Of a DNA stretch of 64,000 bases, positions 24,579-37,700 are shown piece by piece (positions within the stretch are counted from its first letter, which is position 1; each line of letters starts with the position of its first letter). This DNA comes from Dactylonectria macrodidyma (taxonomy: Eukaryota > Ascomycota > Sordariomycetes > Hypocreales > Nectriaceae), in the NCBI GenBank assembly GCA_020744425.1, contig JAGMUV010000002.1, positions 2,772,501-2,836,500 of the forward strand, given 5' to 3'. The translations under genes were made by a program, and so were the position numbers. The notes under the pieces were generated by a model. That model saw only the letters and a program-made list of their open reading frames with translations. It did no database searches and had not been told where the DNA came from.

Positions 24579-25642
24579 CGGAATGGCAAGGCAAGATAGA
24601 GAGACAGAGAGAGGGAAAGAGATGGAGAGGTTTGGATACGACTATACTTGGAGATACATACAGTGTACATGGCGAGTCCTGCCCACGATCTGTCATACGC
24701 CGCACACGCAATGAAACACCAAGGCTGAGATGGGAAGTCGTTTCGCAGCGAGGTGGAGCTGGTGAGATTCGGAGCTCGAGTGGGCCATGGCGCGATATGA
24801 ATGGGGAGTAGGGATGGATGGGGCATGGACATGGGGGCGTGGTGATGATGATGACGGATGGAGTAGCATCACCGACGCAAGAGCTGACCTTTCCCCCAGT
24901 TGAGACTGATGTGATGAGATGCCAGCTGAGATTGGTATCTGGTAACCGACGCCATGGGACGTGTTTCTTCCCCGCCTGGCCGCCTTGGGGAGGGAAGGTG
25001 AGGGGGGGCCTCAGACCAGTCCCTCAATTGTCCAGGGCTGTCTGTGCCGCAAAATAAATGGATCGGTCTCTTCCTATTCTCCGAAGCTGGCATGGAAGCT
25101 GGGTGGGTGGATAGTCCATGGGGGAGAGATGGAATGGTGAAGTGGAGTATCTGTCAAACAACATGCATCCGCATCTGCCCCTGAAGAGATACACCTACGC
25201 CATGCCCCGACTCGACGACGGAAAACGGCCCCAGTCTATCATGATATCTATTATCTCACAGATTCAACCTCGGCTGTGATCTCTCGATACCTACATATGT
25301 CAATAGTCCCAGCACCCCTATCACTTCCCAGTCTTCCACTCCCCCACAACGCCTGATATGCTCCCTCGACCAATCATCCATGCATCCATGCCCCCATATC
25401 AAATTTCAACCACCACAGACAACAAGCAACCCTAACTGTCCCAGCCAGCCAGCCAGCCCTTTCAACCACAGTCCACTCCCTCTCCTCCTTCTCCTCCTCT
25501 CCCTCTCCCCAGAGAACGACCGCCGCTACAATAGTGGCCGCCTACGGGCTCATCATAGCGGTTCCTCTACCACCCCCGTCGGCGAATATGCCGCCCTTTT
25601 ACCCCTCGCCCGCAGCACCGCGGCCGCGGCAAGGCGGATCAG
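24579..25642. other. Convergent intergenic region, kelch gene / Cys-rich gene
   Basis: Both flanking genes end here. I see no coding pattern. The sequence from about 25380 to 25520 is strongly C/T-rich with CCAGCCAGCCAGCC and CTCCTCCT runs. Confidence 0.5.
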
Positions 25643-25904
25643 TCAGTTGGGCGACGCGGCCATGGGCGGATACGATTTGCCTCCAATGTCGACCTTGGGC
25701 TCGCACGCGCAGCGCTCCTCGGCGGGGACGCTGTCGAGCACCGTCTGAACGTGGGCGCCGCAACCCCACCAAGACGTCTTTTCTATTGTGATTCGATATC
25801 ATGTCAACATGTGAGAGACGACTAACAAAGGCGAGAGAAGAGAGAGGAGAAGGGCGGGGTGAGTGGGACTCACTGCAGGTACCGCAGGCTGCCTTCTTGC
25901 ACAT
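25643..25904 (-). CDS. Small Cys-rich protein of 56 aa, function unknown
   Basis: Exons 25904-25874 and 25782-25643 join to a 56-aa protein starting MCKKAACGTCKKTSWWGCGAH. Six cysteines are arranged as C-x4-C-x2-C, then C in WWGCGxH, then CxC, with YPPMA near the end. The CxxC, CGxH and CxC pattern suggests metal binding, probably zinc, but this is inference. The join is supported by a GTGAGT donor, a CAATAG acceptor and the unbroken Cys pattern. I recall similar short fungal proteins only as uncharacterised. The start was set at this ATG because the motif begins at Met-Cys. An in-frame upstream ATG at 26090 would add 62 low-complexity residues running through a decamer repeat. With two exons of 31 and 140 nt, the gene is easily missed by annotation. 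Confidence 0.75.
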
Positions 25905-25922
25905 GGTTATGATGCTTGTGGG

Positions 25923-25960
25923 TTGTTGTGAATTGTTGTGAATTGTTGTGAATTGTTGTG
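25923..25960. repeat. Decamer repeat in the leader of the Cys-rich gene
   Basis: Three full copies and one 8-nt copy of TTGTTGTGAA occur in tandem, 19 nt before the minus-strand start codon at 25904. On the transcript this reads as repeated CAA/AUUC sequence, so it should lie in the 5' UTR. The period of 10 is not a multiple of three, which argues against it being coding. Confidence 0.9.
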
Positions 25961-26562
25961 TGGGTTTAGTCGGTGTATGGATGAGTATTGCGAACAGGTG
26001 AAAGAAAGCCTTATCAGAGTTGAAAGGTTCAATATTCGGTTTACCGGACTGTAGAAAGGCAGTGTGTGGGGATTCGTCGTCCAGCGGCATCCATTTTATA
26101 CCATCAGGTTCGGTGGTCTAACGGATCCCACCATTTCCGCGGATAACGACCAGCTCTGACTCGCCGAACTCAACTAGGTTCACACCATTTTTGTACTGCT
26201 CATTTCTATTTCCTCTCCGGAAGCCTCACTTCGTTTATTCAGGACTCATATGTGTTTCAAGTGGCATTTGTCAGTCTCCGAGTTGTCTTCGGGGACCCTC
26301 GGCGTGTTTTCGGGGCACTGTTCGCCGATACACTGTACGGAACTGCCAAAACCAGGTGCCTTAGGTAATCTCCGAGTGCGGCGGCTAGCGGTGACGTCAT
26401 TCTTCGTGACTTTGAGTTCTTCACAGTGCCAGGCATACATGCATGTTCTGAAAGGTGAGTATCAAATCCAATCGGTTTCGAATCTCAAATCTACTCTCAT
26501 CTACTCCTTTCAACATACCTATTCGCGATACTCCTCTACTTCATCAATCTAAACACAAGAGA

Positions 26563-26564
<2 letters not shown>

Positions 26565-26594
<30 letters not shown>
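26565..26594. repeat. (CT)15 microsatellite
   Basis: Fifteen uninterrupted CT units lie 57 bp beyond the stop codon of the minus-strand pyroglutamyl peptidase gene, that is, in its likely 3' UTR. Confidence 0.95.
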
Positions 26595-26597
<3 letters not shown>

Positions 26598-26650
26598 GTG
26601 CTACCTACGCTTAGTGCGTAAACAGTTGCTCCGCTGCCACATCATGCATC

Positions 26651-27644
26651 CTACCCCGTCGACTTCTTTGGCTTCTTGCTCAACTCGCTCTCCACAATCG
26701 ACCGGATCAAGTTGACAGCCAGATCCCGTCCACGAGCGACGCTGGATTCGGACGCATCGGCCGGCACGTGGAAGAAGACGACCTTTCTCTCTCTCTCTTG
26801 TTTCCAGAGCTGCGCCAGGCTCGAGAAGTAGATGAAGTCGCAGAGATACCTCCCGGCGTCTTCCGAGACTCGCAGGTCCGCGTCCTTCTGAAAAGAGGCA
26901 TACGTATTAGCATTCGATAATAAGACGGGGTAACCCAAGAGAAATAGTTCAAACGAGGGCAAACTAACCGGGCTGTAGCCTTGCCACCTTGCCAATACGT
27001 CCTCCGGGTCCAGGTCCGTCTCGATCTCCTCCGGCATCCCGCGCCAGACCCAGTCACTTCCCGGCTTACGCTCCTCTTCTTCGTCCACCTTCTCGCCGTC
27101 CACATCGGCGTGTTTGTACCCATCCCGATGGCCCCTGCGCTCAATGCAGTAGAACGGCCGCGGTCCCGCCATCCCAATGTGAATGACAATGTCCACCTTT
27201 CGCCCGTGGTACGTCTCCCAGAGCGAGGGCACCAGCTCTCTCACGACCTTGTAGTTTACTCGGATGGGTTCAGGGTATACCAGGATTCGCACTTGGGGCA
27301 CGTCCGCAGATGGCCTCGCGTTGGGGTCCTTGGCTCGAAGAGGCGGCAGGTAGGACGGCAGACCACGGGCGATTTCCCACGATGGGTTGACGGGATACTG
27401 TTCCCTAAAGGGCTACCGCGGAGATCAGTATTTGGTGATAATTCCTGGATAATTCATTCCAGCCGTGAACCATCGACGGTCAGTACAACTACGCAGCCAA
27501 GGAGCCGTCGTGCCCGTCTCACCTGATCTGGGCACCTTCGTAAACCCAAAGAGTGGGGGAGCGGATGGGGAAGGTGGAAAGACATACGCCAAAGCCAGTG
27601 ACGAGGACCGTCAGCTCCTCCTGATCTTCTACCTGGGACCCCAT
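26651..27644 (-). CDS. Pyroglutamyl peptidase I (peptidase family C15)
   Basis: Exons in coding order are 27644-27588, 27412-26969 and 26887-26651, giving 245 aa. The protein opens with LTVLVTGFGPFREQYPVNPSW, the typical N-terminal strand and loop of C15 peptidases. It has the HIGMAGPRPFYCIERRG segment holding the catalytic Glu (about 110), AGRYLCDFIYFSSL with the nucleophile Cys (about 183), and FFHVP with the catalytic His (about 207). It removes N-terminal pyroglutamate from peptides in the cytosol. A charged insertion rich in Glu, Asp and Lys follows the Glu motif and is likely a surface loop. The gene is divergent from the HAD phosphatase gene. Confidence 0.9.
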
Positions 27645-28599
27645 GATTGTTGCTGCTTTCCCGGCAGTCTGCCTTCTCGCTTGAAACTGTCTCCGGAATG
27701 TGAAATGGTTTGTCGTAGGGAGACAGCTTCCATCAGCCCAGGCCCGGGCAGATGGCTTGAGTCTATCAGTTGAACTGGGTTAGAGGAAGTGGGGGATGCC
27801 GGATACGTCACTCGGATGTATTCCACGGTAGGTGGGGAGAACTCTTTATAAGGGTTTGCGCTAACTATCTCCGGGGGCGTGTCTCGTGTAACCAACAGCC
27901 TTGGTCCAGGGTAGGATATATCGCGAGTAGAACTAACGTGGGCGCAATAATGAGATGCCGCATTATTCATCAGAGCATGAGAGGATCCCGACAAAAACAA
28001 TAATTCAGTGCTTTTATAGCATTTTCCAGTCACCTGTTTTATGTGACATTCCTATATATCAACGCTATAGTAATGCAAGCTAGACGAGATGAATTTATCT
28101 GGACTTCTGATTGTTTTTGCATCCCAACCCCGTGGTCACGAGCTACAGGACTATTTACCGCACCCATCACCAAACTCACACACAAAGATTGTCGCACGTA
28201 CATTATAAAATCGATGCAAAAAGAAAACTTATGAATCAGGCCAGCACTAATAAATATATCACCAACTCTCTAGTCGTATGGGATTTGGGGTCAAGTAAAA
28301 CGAACCCAAACTCAAAGCGGCTTAACCTACACCGGACATGCCGCCCCCCCTGGACAGCGGAGATGCCAATTGCAGACACCCGCGACGTTGAAGCTTGAAC
28401 TGCCACTATGGAAGCACGAAACGGGCACGAGGCGAAAAAAAATGCCCAAATAAAACACAGAGAAACACGCTGCAAGACGGGATACCCTTTATTCTTACAA
28501 ATTGCAAAATTTCAAATCTCGCACGCTTTCTATCTGAATTCGTTGTCCGGCATTTCACCTCACCGCTAAGTCATAACAAGAACTGAAGAGATAGCTGCT
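27645..28599. promoter_or_regulatory. Divergent promoter region, peptidase / HAD phosphatase
   Basis: About 955 bp lie between two divergent starts. The middle (about 28000-28260) is AT-rich. No gene is supported on either strand. Confidence 0.45.
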
Positions 28600-29545
28600 A
28601 TGGGTTCCCGACCAGAGTACACCCTGCCAATGCAGGAACTCACATTCGATGGCTTCCTTTTCGACATGGATGGAACTATCATCGATTCCACAGAGGCAGT
28701 GGTCAAACATTGGGAAGCGTGAGTCTATCCTTCCGAGGACGAGCGGAGAGGCCCCCTTGGCTGACGGATTGGTGCAGAATCGGCAACGAGATCGGGGTTG
28801 ACCCGGCGGTCATCCTAGAGACTTCCCATGGACGCCGCAGCATTGACGTGCTTAAGATTGTCGCGCCAGAAAAGGCCAACTGGGAATGTGAGTTTCGAAC
28901 CTGATTGAGAGCTACTCGTTGGGATGCCGAGGAAGTGATGTGATGGATGGCATCTTCACTTGAATATGCCAACCCCTCGAAGAAGGCCAATCCCTCAAAC
29001 GAAACCTCTTGCTATTTCCGAATCCAAGTCTGATATCCCGTCTAGTTGTGCAGCATATGGAAGGGCTCCTCCCCAAGAACTATGGCCACATCGCCGTGGA
29101 AATCCCCGGCGCCCGCACCATGCTGGAGGACATCATCACCCTCTCGGGCCGCTGGACGATTGTCACTTCTGGAACTGTGCCCTTAGTCACCGGCTGGTTG
29201 AAGGCTCGGAATCTCCCCCAACCCAGCCCGGACAACCTCATCACTGCCGAGTCTGTCCAGAACGGAAAGCCTGATCCCGCTTGTTACCGTCTCGGTCGCT
29301 CGCGTCTCGGACTCGACGGTGCTGCCGCCCAGGTGCTCGTCCTTGAGGATAGCCCCGCGGGTATCCGAGCAGGCAAGGCCGCTGGGTGTATGGTCCTGGG
29401 CCTCGTCACGAGCCACACCCTCGAGCAGGTCGTTGCTGCCGAGCCCGACTGGATCGTGCGTGACCTCGACTCGGTCAAGGTGGTGCGCGGCGAGGGAGAA
29501 GGAGGCAAGGTGACGATCCAAGTGTCGGATGCCCTGCGGCTGTGA
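28600..29545 (+). CDS. HAD-superfamily phosphatase, glycerol-3-phosphatase (Gpp) type
   Basis: Exons 28600-28718, 28778-28887 and 29046-29545 give 242 aa, close to yeast Gpp1/Gpp2. Motif I is FDMDGTIID with nucleophile Asp22 and acid Asp24. A small cap contains SHGRRSIDVL. Motif II is IVTSGT, the motif III Lys is in QNGKPDPACY, and motif IV is LEDSPAGIRAGKAAG. The cap and the GKPDP signature resemble the Gpp/2-deoxyglucose-6-phosphatase branch. The likely reaction is dephosphorylation of glycerol-3-phosphate to glycerol, the last step of osmolyte synthesis. The substrate cannot be proven from sequence, since related enzymes act on sugar phosphates. If it is a Gpp, its output depends on the same osmotic response that Nik1-type kinases control. 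Confidence 0.85.
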
Positions 29546-32500
29546 TGTTCATGGTCATGGCCGTGGCCATCGACGAGGGCTGCGTGCGACACTGGGAGGG
29601 AGCTTCGAGGGCAACAACGTTAAATAGAGAGTGACGAGGGATAGAAATGACGAAACGATAATGGCTCAATAGACGAAATGATTAGGATATGGCATTCCGA
29701 ACATGAAGAGAGCAAGTCCAGTAATGGAAGACCGGCCTGTATCAAAGGGCGCCTACCCTTACCACCACGAGAGAGAAACCACAATCTCCCTGGAACCACA
29801 CTCGCGTTCGCGTTTCCGCTCACGATTAATTAGCACGCATCAATAGACTCAGTTCAGTCACTCAGGTACCCCGGGGTAACGCGCCATGGTAAGACCGGTG
29901 AAGATTCCCAGTCTCAGTCTCACCACTGCCTTCACTCACACGACCAAAGATCACCCAACAAGATCGACGAGGGACGATGGGGAGAGAAGAAGGAAGACAT
30001 GGCATCGACTCTCGAGGCCAGCCGACTGGCGACTGATGAAAACACCGTTGATCAAATCAGCGGTGATCAAATCACTGGGCACACTCTCCCACGTCCAATT
30101 TCCACCGCCATCAACCAACTCACACACCCACTACCACTCGTGCGTCCCCGGGCATGCATATGCATAGGAGGCGCTTCGCTGTTGGCAGTTTGGGCTTCGT
30201 TTTTCACCATCTCTTTCCCTCATGTCTCGGCGGCGCTACCAACTCGGTGAGACATACCGCACACCTTCTCCTTCTCGCTCCATCAACGATCACCCCTTCT
30301 TGACCCATCGATGATCACCGCTCTCGATCCCCTTGCTCCCTGCGCTTTACTCTTTGCTCTTTGCCCCCCTGCTCGTTTGCTTGGCCTTGAGCGTCTCAGT
30401 CTCGGGTGGGCTCCCCCCAGACAGAGCCAAATACATAGGTAGTCGAGGGAGTAACAGTGGGCTAAGTAATTACTGTATGCCCGGCGTGTCACACCTTGTT
30501 TTTCGACGGCGGCTGGCCCTTCACACGGCCGAGCACGCGTACGTCAACCGCACTCCAGCAAGCCAACGGACTCCATCCGAGATGTCTTGGCGACGTCTAG
30601 CTGGGCATCGTCCCTGAGAGTCTCTGGGACCACCCGGGATTTGTCCGCCGTTTGAACAGATGGTGGGGTCCATCATAAAGGGGGGATGGGGACGGGGACA
30701 ACAAGTACAGCATGCAGGAGGAGTAGGAGGAGAAGCGGAGGAAGCAGTGGAGGCCAGCCAAACGGACGGAGCCTCGGATGCGAAGCCCAAAGCCTCTTGA
30801 CGTGGTGCGTCTCGTCGCACCTCACTTGTTAGCCCCAGGGCCGTTGCGTCCGCCTGCGGGTCCCTACCTAGTGGATGGATGAAGTGCAAGTACAGTACAT
30901 GCGGATAGTACTGTACATACATAATCAGAGGGGAGAGGGTGAGCAAGAGGAGTCATTGACTCGGTAGGTAGGCATTTTCTCGGGACTTCGGGAGGCACGC
31001 GGCGACATGCAGCCTGATGTGGTGTGCCGCTGGGCGAGTAAGCAAGCATTGTGTCAATGCCTGGGGGCTCATGTTGAGGGCGCACAAAGCCTTTCATGTC
31101 CAGTATTTCCGCTCTAGCTGGGCGTGCTCTTGGGGGTCTTCTCTGCGTATTATTCCGTGTGCCAGAAAAAGCAACTCTCGTCTAATGTCCACAGCAGCCT
31201 TGTATCACCAAAAGGGCTGCCCGGCAAATGTACCAACGCAGCTGGAGGGTTGCAATCCTGATCACCACACCAAGAGCCACACCAGGGGATCGGATGAAAA
31301 TAGCATCGTGTCTTTGCTTTGCCAAAGACGTGGCTTCGTTTGCTGTCATCGGGCGTACTATGTACATGGAGGTGTAGTGCAAGATGGGAGTGAAATCTCC
31401 GTGGCACTGTTCGGCTGCCTACCTACTACGGAGTAGTACAGAGCCCGAAGAGCTGGGATCCGGAAGTACATGGTATGTACGTTGTGTCACTGACGCTTAC
31501 ATACGTATGACTGCGCAGTATGTTGTGCCTTGTGTCATTACTCCTATTCAGATCGAGTGCTTGTTGGTTGCACAGAGGATGACCAACCGGTTGCTTGCCC
31601 ATCTCCCGGGGCCGTGGGTGCGGCGACAACTTCGCTGCAGACCGGCGTCACAGCAGCACCAGTGCCGTCCTAGTCTGCACGACCCGGTGGAAGGGGGCTG
31701 GTTTACAGCCGAACAATGCAAGGTCCCATGTGGGCTTTGGAATCCGTGGCTCCTGTGACCTCTTGTGGCTCCTGTGGCTCCCATTGCTCCCGCTGCTTCT
31801 GTGACTCGTGTCAGGGCGCCATGCTCCATCGAAGCTGTCAAACAACACCGACAGACACTCCGTATATTACTGGACATATCGGCAATGCAAGGGCAGGCGG
31901 GTCTTGAGAGGTGCACTGTGTAGTGAGCTCGTATCAGAAACCAGCCAGCGGCACCGGGACGAGAAGAAAAGTAGGTCACTAGGGGCTTGATGGAGATAGT
32001 GGCGCGATGGTGTAGTTGCATCCGGGCACTCAATGACATACCACGAGAGCCAGTGGCGACGACGGCAGATGATGGTGAGGCCGCGGTACAAGCCTCTGCC
32101 AGTCCCGCACGCCGCCCGTGCCACTCCGCGTGGCATTAGGGGGCAGATATCTCCGAGATGTCGCTGCTGCCATCGAGTCATGCGGATTCGTTGCGAAGGC
32201 AGCGAACGAGTAACGGAGTCAGAACAAGACGACATGCACCCTTTGCCCTTGGCATGTCCACGGGGGAAGAGTATAATACCAATCCATGTTTCGATGATAT
32301 GTTGGTGACGGCCAATGGCCATGGCAGGTAGCAAAACCTGAATCGAGCCCGGAGCCGGCATCGACAATATTGTTGAGACAGCACCGCACTCGGATCGGTG
32401 CACCCATGGGCACGCAGGTACCAGAGGTAGGTAAAGCAAGGCAAGGCAAGATCAGGCAAGTTAGAAAACATCCCGATGCCCAAGTACCGTGTATTGTCCG

Positions 32501-34740
32501 CAAAGTGTGGCTCCAAGTAAGTCCCGAAGAGCGAGGCTCCGCCGTCCGAAACGCATCAGCCCGTTGGTGATGCATCTAAAACGGCTAACAGAACTCTTCC
32601 TTGCGCTGCCGCTCTCGCACCCTGTGGCGTATGAGCCCGTCGTGGCCACTGGCCTCCGGGGGGTTTGTTAGTCATGATAGAAGGAGAAGGCACGTCGAAA
32701 TCCGCAGGTCCGCAAGCCAGCCCGTTTGGTATAGTCGACCGTGATCGTGGCTGGCGGAAGAAAGCTGCTAAGGAGATTAGGGCCCGTAGCCCCTCCGCCT
32801 CGTCCGGCTTGATGCCTCGCGCGTCGCCTCATTTGCCGCCTCAGCCAGTCATTGTAGCGTCCGGATTCTGCCCGCTGTGCATCTCCGTCTCATCACCGCC
32901 GCCTCAGTGTGTGCGCCACCGTGCGCGGCGTCTTGGGTGCGTCTTTGTATGTGTGTGTTTGTGTGTGTCCGTGTGTGCGTCTGTGCAGCCAATGCATGTC
33001 TCTCATCCCCTCTTTGATCCCCTCCCGTCCCCTCTTTCCTGACCCGTTCGGTCTCCTTTCTCTTGCAGCCCCCGTTTTATACAAAACAAAACAAACCAAA
33101 CCAAAGCCATCTCAACTTCCCAACAAGCAGAGAATGGACAAGGGGAAAATGTCGACGAGAAGAGTACCCTCTCTCTACCCCTCCTTTCCTCTTCCCCTCT
33201 AAACCCACAACAGGCTAGAATTGCTTCAAGATTCTAGCACATCAGCCACGGCCGATCTCATGCCCGCACTCATCAAGCCCACTCTCAAGCCCAACTGTTT
33301 TAGGGAGCGCGTGGTGGCACTTGTCAAGCAAAGCACCTGCGGTAGTATGACTGGTTGTACGTAGTCGTCCGGTACACACGGGCCCGGGACCTAGACTTGC
33401 ATGAAGGTATCTGATCGCTGTCTCAGTCGACATAGAGTCAAAAGACCAACACGTAAAAGGAAAGAAGAAAAAAAGAAAAAAAAAAACAAACAAGACGGGC
33501 ACCAGCAAAGCAAACACGTATGCTTCTTCGTCCAATCTTACCCACGCCGAGAGTTTCCCAGGTGGCACGTCCCGCTCAAAGGCGCATCAAGGAAAAGTCA
33601 AGCAAAAAGGAAAAAACGTAAACAACAAATAAAAAACAAAATTGCAGATTAAGGCACGGTCGTGAGTGGTTTGGTGCCTCATGTCCAGGAAACGACGGGC
33701 TCAAGAGCGGCCCCAACTGGCGACCCAGATCGTTGATTGGCTCAGGAACGAGGTGACAGGAATCGGCGAGTCAAGTGCTCAACTCGCACACAGTCTTCCC
33801 GCGGTCCGGGGCTGGCCCTGGGCTTCATGTGGGCGGAAGCGGACTGTATGCCGCGAAATCTGCGCTGGCTCAACAAGGAGCACAGTAGCAGAGACTCCCA
33901 AGTGCGCTGTCAAACCTACCAGTCTCGGCGGTGCCTTGGCGAAAGTCGACGAACGATTCATGTCGGACCCCGCCCTTCACACAGCTTCATAGGCTTGTCT
34001 GTCTGGAGCCGGGGCGTGTGGATCATGACCGGCTTGCGGGGGTAGTTAAGACTCAAGAAGGCGCTTGCGACCGGTAGGCTGGTATCGCGAGCTTTGTCGC
34101 CGTTCGCCGTTCGCCTACAGAAAACGGTCGTGCCAAATAGGCCTCACTGAAGACGTGCTGTTTGGACACTGTTAGACAGACCCGAGGTGCCCCGTCCGGC
34201 CCGACTCCACCGGCGCAAGGCTGGTCCTTTACCAAGTGGGCTTTTCAAGAGCGGCGTCCTTTTACGTGATGCTTGTTGATACGACCGGTTGAAACCCAAA
34301 CCCGCCTGGGCGGCTTCTCACGGCCACAGTGTCTTGATACTGCAAGTCTGTATGATACTCCGTGTCGCCTTCGGGCCTCCGGCGGCCGGCGCATGCAGCA
34401 ACAGCAGTCGTGAGTTCTGGGCCGAGTTCTGGGCACACTTCTCGGCACAGTCCTGAGTCTGTTCAGGGCCTGGTCCTGGACCTTGGTACCGAATAGGGTT
34501 CCAGGCCCGTTCAGCTCTGCGAGATCTGCAACGCCAATTGTTCTTCGCGATCCAGGCCTCCTCCTGCCAAACTGTGTCTGGAGCTGCCGTGCCCGAAGCC
34601 ATACCCATACCCAGACGACCCGACCCAGCAAACGGTCCCAAGGCCGCCTCCGCAGCGCGCGGGCCAGCGTCCCGGAGGTCTTATTCCTAGCTCCAGCGTC
34701 TGGGCTGGATGGCCACGTGTGAGATGGGTCCGCTCTCTGG

Positions 34741-34770
34741 CCCTTGCTGGCCCTTGCTGGCCCTTGCTGG
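34741..34770. repeat. Decamer repeat, three copies
   Basis: Three exact tandem copies of CCCTTGCTGG in the gene-poor region. No coding frame depends on it. Confidence 0.95.
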
Positions 34771-37700
34771 CACTCAGTCGATGAGTTGAGAACGAGGTGC
34801 TTCCTTGTCTTCCCCTTTAAGCCTTTCTTGGGCTGCGCCTTGACCACTTGGCTACCCCCCCTGGCTGTCCCACCCGCGCCACATCCTCGCTTCGTCCACT
34901 GACGAGCCCGGCACTCAGCCTTCTTGTACTTATCTGTACTTTGGTCGCCCTGGTCCCCTGCGGGGAGGCACCACTAGCCGCTCCAGATTGGGGTAAGAGT
35001 GTCCGTAAGCACTGAGCTGAGAGCATGGCAAAGCGACACGGCAGGGCTGGAAAACGTGTGCGACAGACATGACCCCGTTGACCCTAAGCACTGGTCGGTA
35101 GTCGTCATCCACCTCGCGTTTCCAGCGGCATGGCCGACCCTAGACCATCTCCTTGTCCATCGCCTTCGCCATCTGCTTAAACCCCGACCTCGCTCGCTTG
35201 TCGATTGGGTGAGCCGTGCTGAGCTCAGTCCGAGTTGGCCGATGGCAAGGGTATGCTTCCGAGAGGCACATGCATCGTTGGTACTGTCGCAGCCAAACTG
35301 GGTTCATCATCCTTTGGCTGGGTCTGGATCGAGAAGTGGTCGAGATGGCTCCCGTGCCTCTTTTGGCGAGGGATGCTTGCCTACATAGGTGTCATGCAAG
35401 CATGATACCCATGGGGGAATTGTGAGGCCCGTTATGAGTCCACAGGTCCAGTCAGCTCCAAAGCCAGTCGCCTGGGCAACTCAAGCCAGCCTCCATCCAA
35501 GTCTTGGCCCTAGGCGTTACGCGTCCAGCCCTCCTCCCTCTGGCCCCATTAACGAGGGACCACCGATACGGATGTCGAAAGATTGCGCGAGACCCCAGGA
35601 CCCTGGTGCTTCCAGCACTGTGGTAACTAGCAGCATGTCACTGAATTCCACAATGTCCCCCCTTCATGCCGCAGGCCTCCGACTGGCGTTGAAAATCCGA
35701 ACTCAGCCCCTTCTGCTGGGAAATCCCTTCTAGTGACCCGAATAGCCATGCTAGAATGGTTGTCCCCAGCTCTGAAACTGTTGCCGCTCCTTATTCTTAA
35801 TCAGACTGCTGGTTCTCTCTGGTGATGGATAATCGAGATAGGCCGTGGGTTTGTGTGTTGCTGGATCGGGAGATGCTCAATCGCGAAGAGAGATTGAGAC
35901 ACCCAGCCATTCCTCATTTGGTGCCAATCAGCCCTGAAGCTGTCAATGTCGACCAATAGAAAGCATGATGCGCGCCAAGCTTCTGGGTTCTCCCTGCACC
36001 TGTCGCTTATGAAGGACGCCAGTTGGTTGACTGGGCGGACCCTGGTTGCGTCCCAGTTCTTTGGTCTACGCCAAAACGAATCTTTCCTCGAAGGGGTACG
36101 GAGCACGTAGACAACAATTGCACTCCCTACCTAGTATGCACATGGTGGCTCGTCATCAAAATACCATGCTTAATCTGTGGCATTGACCTGATGATGCCCC
36201 GTGTTATTGATTGCCTTGCGGTGTCATCAACATATGCTGTGTTTTGGAGGCCAGATCCAACATTCCCAAGCTAGCGCACCAAGCCAAGCAGCGAATTTAA
36301 GAACAGCCATGGATGGTCCTTGAAAAAAATAAAAAATAAAAAATTACATTGGCGCTCATAGGTAATCTATGGGCTTCCCAGAGGACGGAATTGAGAGGCC
36401 CACCAGTCAACAAATTTTTGTGTCTTTTAGATGCGAACGCAGCTACTTGTCATACGCAGGGGTGGCGGGCCAAGTGCTGCAAAGCGTCGCAAATCGCCTG
36501 TTTGTCGAATCTGGGGAGCCATGGCGTCGACCCAGCTCCGTCAACGAGGATTGGCGTTTTACCTGGCTATCGTCATAGAATTCTTCATTAGGTCTTGTTT
36601 GGGTTTGGGGGCTTCTGGACGCGGCGTTCCTTGTTTGGTTTCGATGGGTGCCACGGGTTGATCCTAGGGTGGCCTAGAGCCGCAGTTATACGTGGTGGCC
36701 AAGCTGATCGACAAGATCTTCCCCGCCATCTTCCCCGGAGCACCTATACCCGAGAAGCCCTGGGAGAACTGTCAGTGCAAATCCCGGCACGACGGTCGTC
36801 CGGAGCGGCCCCAGCCATCTCCGCGCCCACCTCGACAGTTCTAGCACTGCCGATCACCAAGAATGCGTCACCGTCACGTCTATGTTCCTGCTTGGATTCG
36901 ATGGTGACAGGTGCAAATCGTAATCGATGCAGGCAGAATCTTCGGATGTGAACCGTTCCTTGACCGTGCCAGATGCACTTTTCGAACCCACCGCACCGGA
37001 GGCCAAGGGGTGCTCCACAGTATAGTGCACATCTTAAGGAGATCATGGCCGAAAAAGGATGGACGCCGCCTCTAATGGACATCTTGTGCATCTGGAGGGT
37101 CCGGAGCCGACAAAGCACAATTGAAAAGCCTAGCTTTCTTTTGGCAATTGGATATCGCGTATTGAGCCATGACAAAAATTGGAATCAGAATTTGTTCTTC
37201 TCCAGAGGCCGCTACAAGCGGACATGGGCAAATTCTTCCCTCATGAGGGTCTTGCTGCGAGTCGAGACCGTTCTTTCTTCGGGCGCTCCGTGAGTTCGTC
37301 GTGTTTCAACTCCACTCGGTGCCTGAGATATGGGCAACACCCCATGGCGGGCCCACGCGCCCACACTGGGTTTGGTGGATCTTGAATGGCGACAAGCCTT
37401 GTCTCTCATATCAGAACTCGCCGTCCCAGTGCGCGGCAGATGGTGGCGGCCTGTTTGTGTGCTTTATTGGGCTATACAACGCCTCCCAAAAGATCGAGAA
37501 TATGAACTCGATGAGTAGGCGAAGAATCCCATCAACATTTTCTAGCGCCGTTGAGGACGGGATGGATGCGTTCTGGTGTTCGAGAGCGCAGAACCCGCCC
37601 GAGATGAGGCGCTTCCCAGCTGGCTGCATTGTGCAGATTGGGATTACGGCCGTCGCCCTAAAATACAACCATGTACCTCGGCGCCAAGTCAGTGTAACCC

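Larger units (their letters stand above)
25905..26650. other. Upstream region of the Cys-rich gene
   Basis: The region holds the decamer repeat (25923-25960) just upstream of the Cys-rich start and a (CT)15 run at 26565-26594 near the end of the pyroglutamyl peptidase gene. No other gene is supported. Confidence 0.5.

Noticed and set aside
26107..26190. tRNA-like words (GGTTCGGTGGTCTAACGG)
   Set aside because: I could not fold acceptor, anticodon and T arms, and no proper B box follows.
34245..34847. 200-codon open frame on the minus strand in the gene-free region
   Set aside because: Arg-rich with no recognisable domain, and it crosses the decamer repeat. Best explained by GC content.
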